Assembly: GCA_944474755.1 (NCBI GenBank)
Contig: OX104115.1
Coordinates: 54,006,648 to 54,070,647, forward strand
From: Limnoperna fortunei
Lineage: Eukaryota; Mollusca; Bivalvia; Mytilida; Modiolidae
DNA length: 64,000 nt
Direction: 5' to 3'
The notes under the pieces were generated by a model. It made no database searches, had not been told where the DNA came from, and saw only the letters and a program-made list of their open reading frames with translations. Both the position numbers and the translations under genes were made by a program. Positions 58,871 through 64,000 of the stretch are shown here, in pieces (position 1 is the first letter of the stretch; every line of letters starts with the position of its first letter).

Positions 58871-61800
58871 CAAGTCATTTTTGCATGGTTTTCTGCTACG
58901 TTTCACGTATATTTTGTGCAGTTATGTACTTTTATATAGAAAAAAAAACATTTTTTTTTTTACGCTGCGGTGTAAAAAATGTCGCTTGATGTGAAAAAAA
59001 ACTTTATTTTTTCTTCCGAAGGAAGAAAGGAACTTTAATTATTAAGGCTTTCCACTTTCCAGTGGAAAGACTTACTGTTATTAGTCTGTTTCTTATTAAG
59101 GCTTTCCACTTTCCAGTGGAAAGACTTATTGCATTTTGTCTGTTTCTTATTATTATTATTATTATTCTTATTATTCTTCCGCCAAGTTTTGTTATCCCAT
59201 TATAAATTTTGTTTCGCGACATGTCGTAAAGACATTTTGTACTATGAATGTATGAGACATTACGCATTCGCAGTTAACCCTGTCACACCGAACACTTTTT
59301 CTTTACGGAGTTATTTCCCCTGTCATAAAAATCTTGTGTGCAGATAAACTTTTAAACCGTAAAAGATTTCGCAATGAAAGTTGTTGCAAAATGCTCAGCT
59401 ATTGATCGCGACAATTTGTTACATATCGCGCAAAGTATTTTGACGACTCCTTGTAGGAGTTATTTCCCCTTATTTATTGGAAGTACATTTTGTACCATAG
59501 TAACTCATGAACCAGAGATGACAGTGACTAGATATTTCACAGTTGGTCATCATTGACCTTGACCTTGAAAAAGGTCACAAGGTCAAAGGTCAAGGTCACA
59601 TTCTAAATTTTGACACTGTGGTGTGTGCGATTCTCCTCCTGAACCATAAGAGATACAGAAATAAATCTTTTACCAAAATGTGTATCATATTAAGGTCTTG
59701 AAAGGTCACTATAAATGATTTGACTTTTGAAAGAGTTATCTCCCCTGGATCAATTAAATATAGTGTATATAGCGTTATCTCAGTAACTATGACAGATATT
59801 TATATGAAACCTTATATCATTAGTCATCATTGACCTTGACCTTGAAAATTGGCACAAGGTCAAAGGTCAAGGTCACGTTTGAAATTTTGACATTATCTTG
59901 TCATCGCTATTTCTTTGAAACGGTAAAAGATAGCTTATAACTTATAACGGATAAAATGTCGGCCTCATAAATGCGCAACTTTTTTCTATTTAAAGGAAAA
60001 GGATTTGACTTCATCTTATAGGAGTTATCTCCCATTACAACCATTGATATTTACTTTTTCATTGATAACTTATTAACTATTGATAGTAGAGGCATGGGGA
60101 CTTCACCAAAGACCATTATGACCCTTGACCTTGAAAATAGAAACAAGGTAAAAGGTCAAGGTCATCTTATAAATTTGGGTATTTATGATAAATACGCATT
60201 TCTTCATAATTATAAGACATATTGACAAAGGATCTTCACTGTTGGTCATTTATTGACCCTCAGCATGGTCAAGGTCATATTGACAGCAGTCAAGGTCAAA
60301 TAATATTTTTTGGAAATTCTGCTTTTTCGTGTATATAAAATGGTAAATACAAGTAAATGATTTGTTTTTAAAGCATTGAATATGCAAATATCAAACACTT
60401 GGTAGTCAAGGTCATTTATCACAATTAACGTCCTATTTTTTTACCTTTTTTATTTCAAAAGATATACGAATGGCTTTTCTTTCTTTTGTTTATTTTGAAA
60501 AGAAGATTCAATTTCCATATAGCCAAAGTCAATGTCAAGGTCATTTATGCAATAAGTGGAAAGCCTCTCATTTGTTCGGTAGAACCAATGAACTTATATT
60601 TATTATTATTATTATTCTTATTTTTTTTCCGCCAACTTTTTTTCCTTATTATAAATTTTGTTTCGCGACATGTCGTAAAGACATTTTGTACTATGAATGT
60701 ATGAGACATTACGCTTTCGCAGTTGACCCTGTCACACTGAACACTTTTTCTTTACGGAGTTATTTCCCCTGTCATAAAAAAGCTTGTGTGCAGATTAACT
60801 TTGAAACTGTAAAAGATATTGCAATAAAAGTTGTTCCAAAATGTTCAGCGAAGGATTGCGACACTTTATAACATATCGCATTAAAGAAATTTTCACCTTC
60901 TTATAGGAGTTATTTCCCCTTATTTATTGCAAGTACATTTTTGACCAGAGTAACTCATGAACCAGAGGTGATAAAGACTAGATATTTCACAGTTGGTCAT
61001 CATTGACCTTGACCTTGAAAAAGGTCACAAGGTCAAAGGTCAAGGTCATGTTCTAATTTTTGACCCTTTGTTGTGTGCAGATCTCCTCCTTTACTATAAT
61101 AGATAGAGAACTGAAACCTTTACCAAAATGTGTATCATATTAAGATCTTGAATCGTCACTTTTTTTATTTGACATTTTATAAGAGTTGTCTCCCCTTAGA
61201 CCAATAATATGCATTGTGAGTTACATTAGATCACTATATCTCAGTAACTATAACAGATATATACATGAAACCTTATATCATTTGTCATCATTGACCTTGA
61301 CCTTGAAAATGGACACAAGGTCAAAGGTCAAGGTCACGTTTGAAATTTTGACATTGTCTCGCCATCGCTATTCCCTTGAAACGGTAAAAGATAGGCAATA
61401 ACTTGTAATAGGTAAAATGTCAACTTTCACCTTGACCTTGCCCAAGGTCACAAGGTCAAAGGTCAAGGTCACCTGGGTTTCAGTACAGCGACATGTGAAT
61501 TTTTGTACCTTTGGATTCGCTTTGTTTTTTTAGCTTGCTACATGTCGCAATACAATTTGGTGCCAGGCATGGGCAAAAACATGGGGAATTTTAGGGTATT
61601 CCGCCAGCCTGCAAAAATAAAGGGGGGGGGGTGTTTCTAAGGTACCCCATCAGAATGTAGTGTGCAGATTTCATCCTAGACCACAGAGAATGGTGAAACA
61701 AAATGGACGCCAAATAGTTCGGGGATCGATGTCCTTGAATTGTCGCTACAGTAGAAATCATTCTGACGAACGATAAAAAAATTTCCAGGTCATGAAAGTT

Positions 61801-62566
61801 AAAGATAGGTTTTTTATGCAAAAATCGCGATTTTCAGAAAAACCATAAATCCTAGCCTTTCGAAAATGGCGCCAATCGATTTAGAATGTCGATTTTACCC
61901 CAACCAAGTATCTCGGATGTGCATAAATGTCAACAAAATCGAAAATCGGCAGAAAAAATCAAATGTCGAGACCCAATCGGTACCCCCTAGATTTCAGCGG
62001 TTGAATGTTTGTGCATTGATAAATCCTTAAAATATACATCTGAATTATGTCTTCATGAGTTGTTCTAGCTGAAACAAACATTTTTTCTACTTGAGCATTT
62101 ATTTTGAAATGACATCGAGTGTCGTCCGGTATGCACGACTGCTGTATTTTACCGAACAAAGAAACGGTTTCCCTATTACAATGAATTGAAAGTAACATTC
62201 CTTTGAATTAAACTGTCAAAATAGCATCACTGTTGACGTCGCGAAACGTAATTTTGATGATACTTATATGTATATCGCGATCATGTGTAATATATCCATG
62301 TTAACTGTCCAATGTCAGCCCCCCAAGTGACTTGATTAAAACTAAGTCCACGATAATATAATAGCCTGGTCACGTGACATCAGACGCTGCCCACTCAGAT
62401 CAAAGCGTTCTATATGTATTTCATAAATAAAAATCAAAGAATTTTCTGTCGTTCTTATTTATTTCATTTGTAAATACACGAAAACAATATAAAATGTCTT
62501 TGTATTTTAAATGTAGAAAACACATAGAAGGTATATATACGTCAAAATTTGATATGTCATCAACAA

Positions 62567-62637
62567 GCTTCCGTGGCGCAGTGGATAGAGCGCTGAGCTG
62601 GCAATACTGACATCCTGAGTTCGATACTAGGATGTGA
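62567..62637 (+). repeat. tRNA-like SINE head, array III unit 3
   Basis: This is the same sequence as the copies at 55034 and 58800, displaced by the array period. Confidence 0.7.
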
Positions 62638-64000
62638 CAAGTCATTTTTGCATGGTTTTCTGCTACGTTTCACGTATATTTTGTGCAGTTATGTACTTTT
62701 ATATAGAAAAAAAAACATTTTTTTTTTTACGCTGCGGTGTAAAAAATGTCGCTTGATGTGAAAAAAAACTTTATTTTTTCTTCCGAAGGAAGAAAGGAAC
62801 TTTAATTATTAAGGCTTTCCACTTTCCAGTGGAAAGACTTACTGTTATTAGTCTGTTTCTTATTAAGGCTTTCCACTTTCCAGTGGAAAGACTTATTGCA
62901 TTTTGTCTGTTTCTTATTATTATTATTATTATTCTTATTATTCTTCCGCCAAGTTTTGTTATCCCATTATAAATTTTGTTTCGCGACATGTCGTAAAGAC
63001 ATTTTGTACTATGAATGTATGAGACATTACGCATTCGCAGTTAACCCTGTCACACCGAACACTTTTTCTTTACGGAGTTATTTCCCCTGTCATAAAAATC
63101 TTGTGTGCAGATAAACTTTTAAACCGTAAAAGATTTCGCAATGAAAGTTGTTGCAAAATGCTCAGCTATTGATCGCGACAATTTGTTACATATCGCGCAA
63201 AGTATTTTGACGACTCCTTGTAGGAGTTATTTCCCCTTATTTATTGGAAGTACATTTTGTACCATAGTAACTCATGAACCAGAGATGACAGTGACTAGAT
63301 ATTTCACAGTTGGTCATCATTGACCTTGACCTTGAAAAAGGTCACAAGGTCAAAGGTCAAGGTCACATTCTAAATTTTGACACTGTGGTGTGTGCGATTC
63401 TCCTCCTGAACCATAAGAGATACAGAAATAAATCTTTTACCAAAATGTGTATCATATTAAGGTCTTGAAAGGTCACTATAAATGATTTGACTTTTGAAAG
63501 AGTTATCTCCCCTGGATCAATTAAATATAGTGTATATAGCGTTATCTCAGTAACTATGACAGATATTTATATGAAACCTTATATCATTAGTCATCATTGA
63601 CCTTGACCTTGAAAATTGGCACAAGGTCAAAGGTCAAGGTCACGTTTGAAATTTTGACATTATCTTGTCATCGCTATTTCTTTGAAACGGTAAAAGATAG
63701 CTTATAACTTATAACGGATAAAATGTCGGCCTCATAAATGCGCAACTTTTTTCTATTTAAAGGAAAAGGATTTGACTTCATCTTATAGGAGTTATCTCCC
63801 ATTACAACCATTGATATTTACTTTTTCATTGATAACTTATTAACTATTGATAGTAGAGGCATGGGGACTTCACCAAAGACCATTATGACCCTTGACCTTG
63901 AAAATAGAAACAAGGTAAAAGGTCAAGGTCATCTTATAAATTTGGGTATTTATGATAAATACGCATTTCTTCATAATTATAAGACATATTGACAAAGGAT

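Larger units (their letters stand above)
52914..64000. repeat. Array III: tandem repeat of 3,766 bp, three copies, the last cut by the window end
   Basis: The anchor TTTTTATTTCAAAAGATA occurs at 52914, 56680 and 60446, and every other landmark recurs with a spacing of 3766-3767. The copies are almost identical; the visible differences are mainly a G-run length (near 54090, 57857 and 61622). Within a unit two diverged copies of a roughly 1-kb element are present, both containing AATTTTGTTTCGCGACATG (near 53120 and 55440) and both followed by GGTCA half-site clusters. The many short frames here are not supported as genes. Confidence 0.96.

Overview
This window is eukaryotic repeat-rich DNA with no recognisable host protein-coding gene. 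It is AT-rich and consists mostly of tandem arrays of kilobase-scale units and transposon remnants. The style of the repeats suggests a mollusc, probably a bivalve. The evidence is a decayed CR1/Jockey-like LINE, elements with CTCACCTGA/TCAGGTGAG ends and internal GAC runs, and arrays of the GGTCA half-site hairpin, which I associate with bivalve genomes. That assignment is inference, and no marker gene confirms it.

Layout. 1-1630: AT-rich DNA with nothing recognised. 1631-1800: a GTAA microsatellite, possibly a LINE tail. 1830-5345: a dead LINE on the minus strand, with the RT catalytic YADD changed to YAVD, split by a 767-bp element (4439-5205) flanked by TTAT duplications. 5503-23869: array I, eight full units of about 2.24 kb plus a partial one. 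Each full unit carries an 830-bp segment ending in GATCACGTGA/TCACGTGATC that holds a small two-exon candidate gene (about 181 codons, CCVVPGC motif). The frame survives in three of eight copies. 24073-24919: a broken pogo/Tigger-type DDE transposase on the minus strand with an HTH, a DDE half and a PHD-like zinc finger. 26379-27369: a second element of the kind that split the LINE.

27772-52713: array II, monomers of about 1.7 kb organised into a 9.39-kb higher-order unit present twice in full and once in part. Nearly every monomer carries a 470-bp MITE. One monomer per higher-order unit lacks it and preserves the empty site. Another carries a 1.29-kb insert with internal 167-bp repeats. The third copy, from about 50.4 kb to the gap, is full of single-base insertions that look like uncorrected reads. 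52714-52913: a 200-N gap. 52914-64000: array III, a 3,766-bp unit (nearly three copies) with a tRNA-like SINE head, perfect hairpins and at least six clusters of nuclear-receptor half-sites per unit.

The parts do not form a pathway. What they show is a history: transposons landed in single-copy DNA, the DNA was amplified in tandem, and dimers or larger blocks were then re-amplified. The most unusual items are the small gene amplified inside array I, the nested higher-order structure of array II, and the dense GGTCA half-site arrays of array III.
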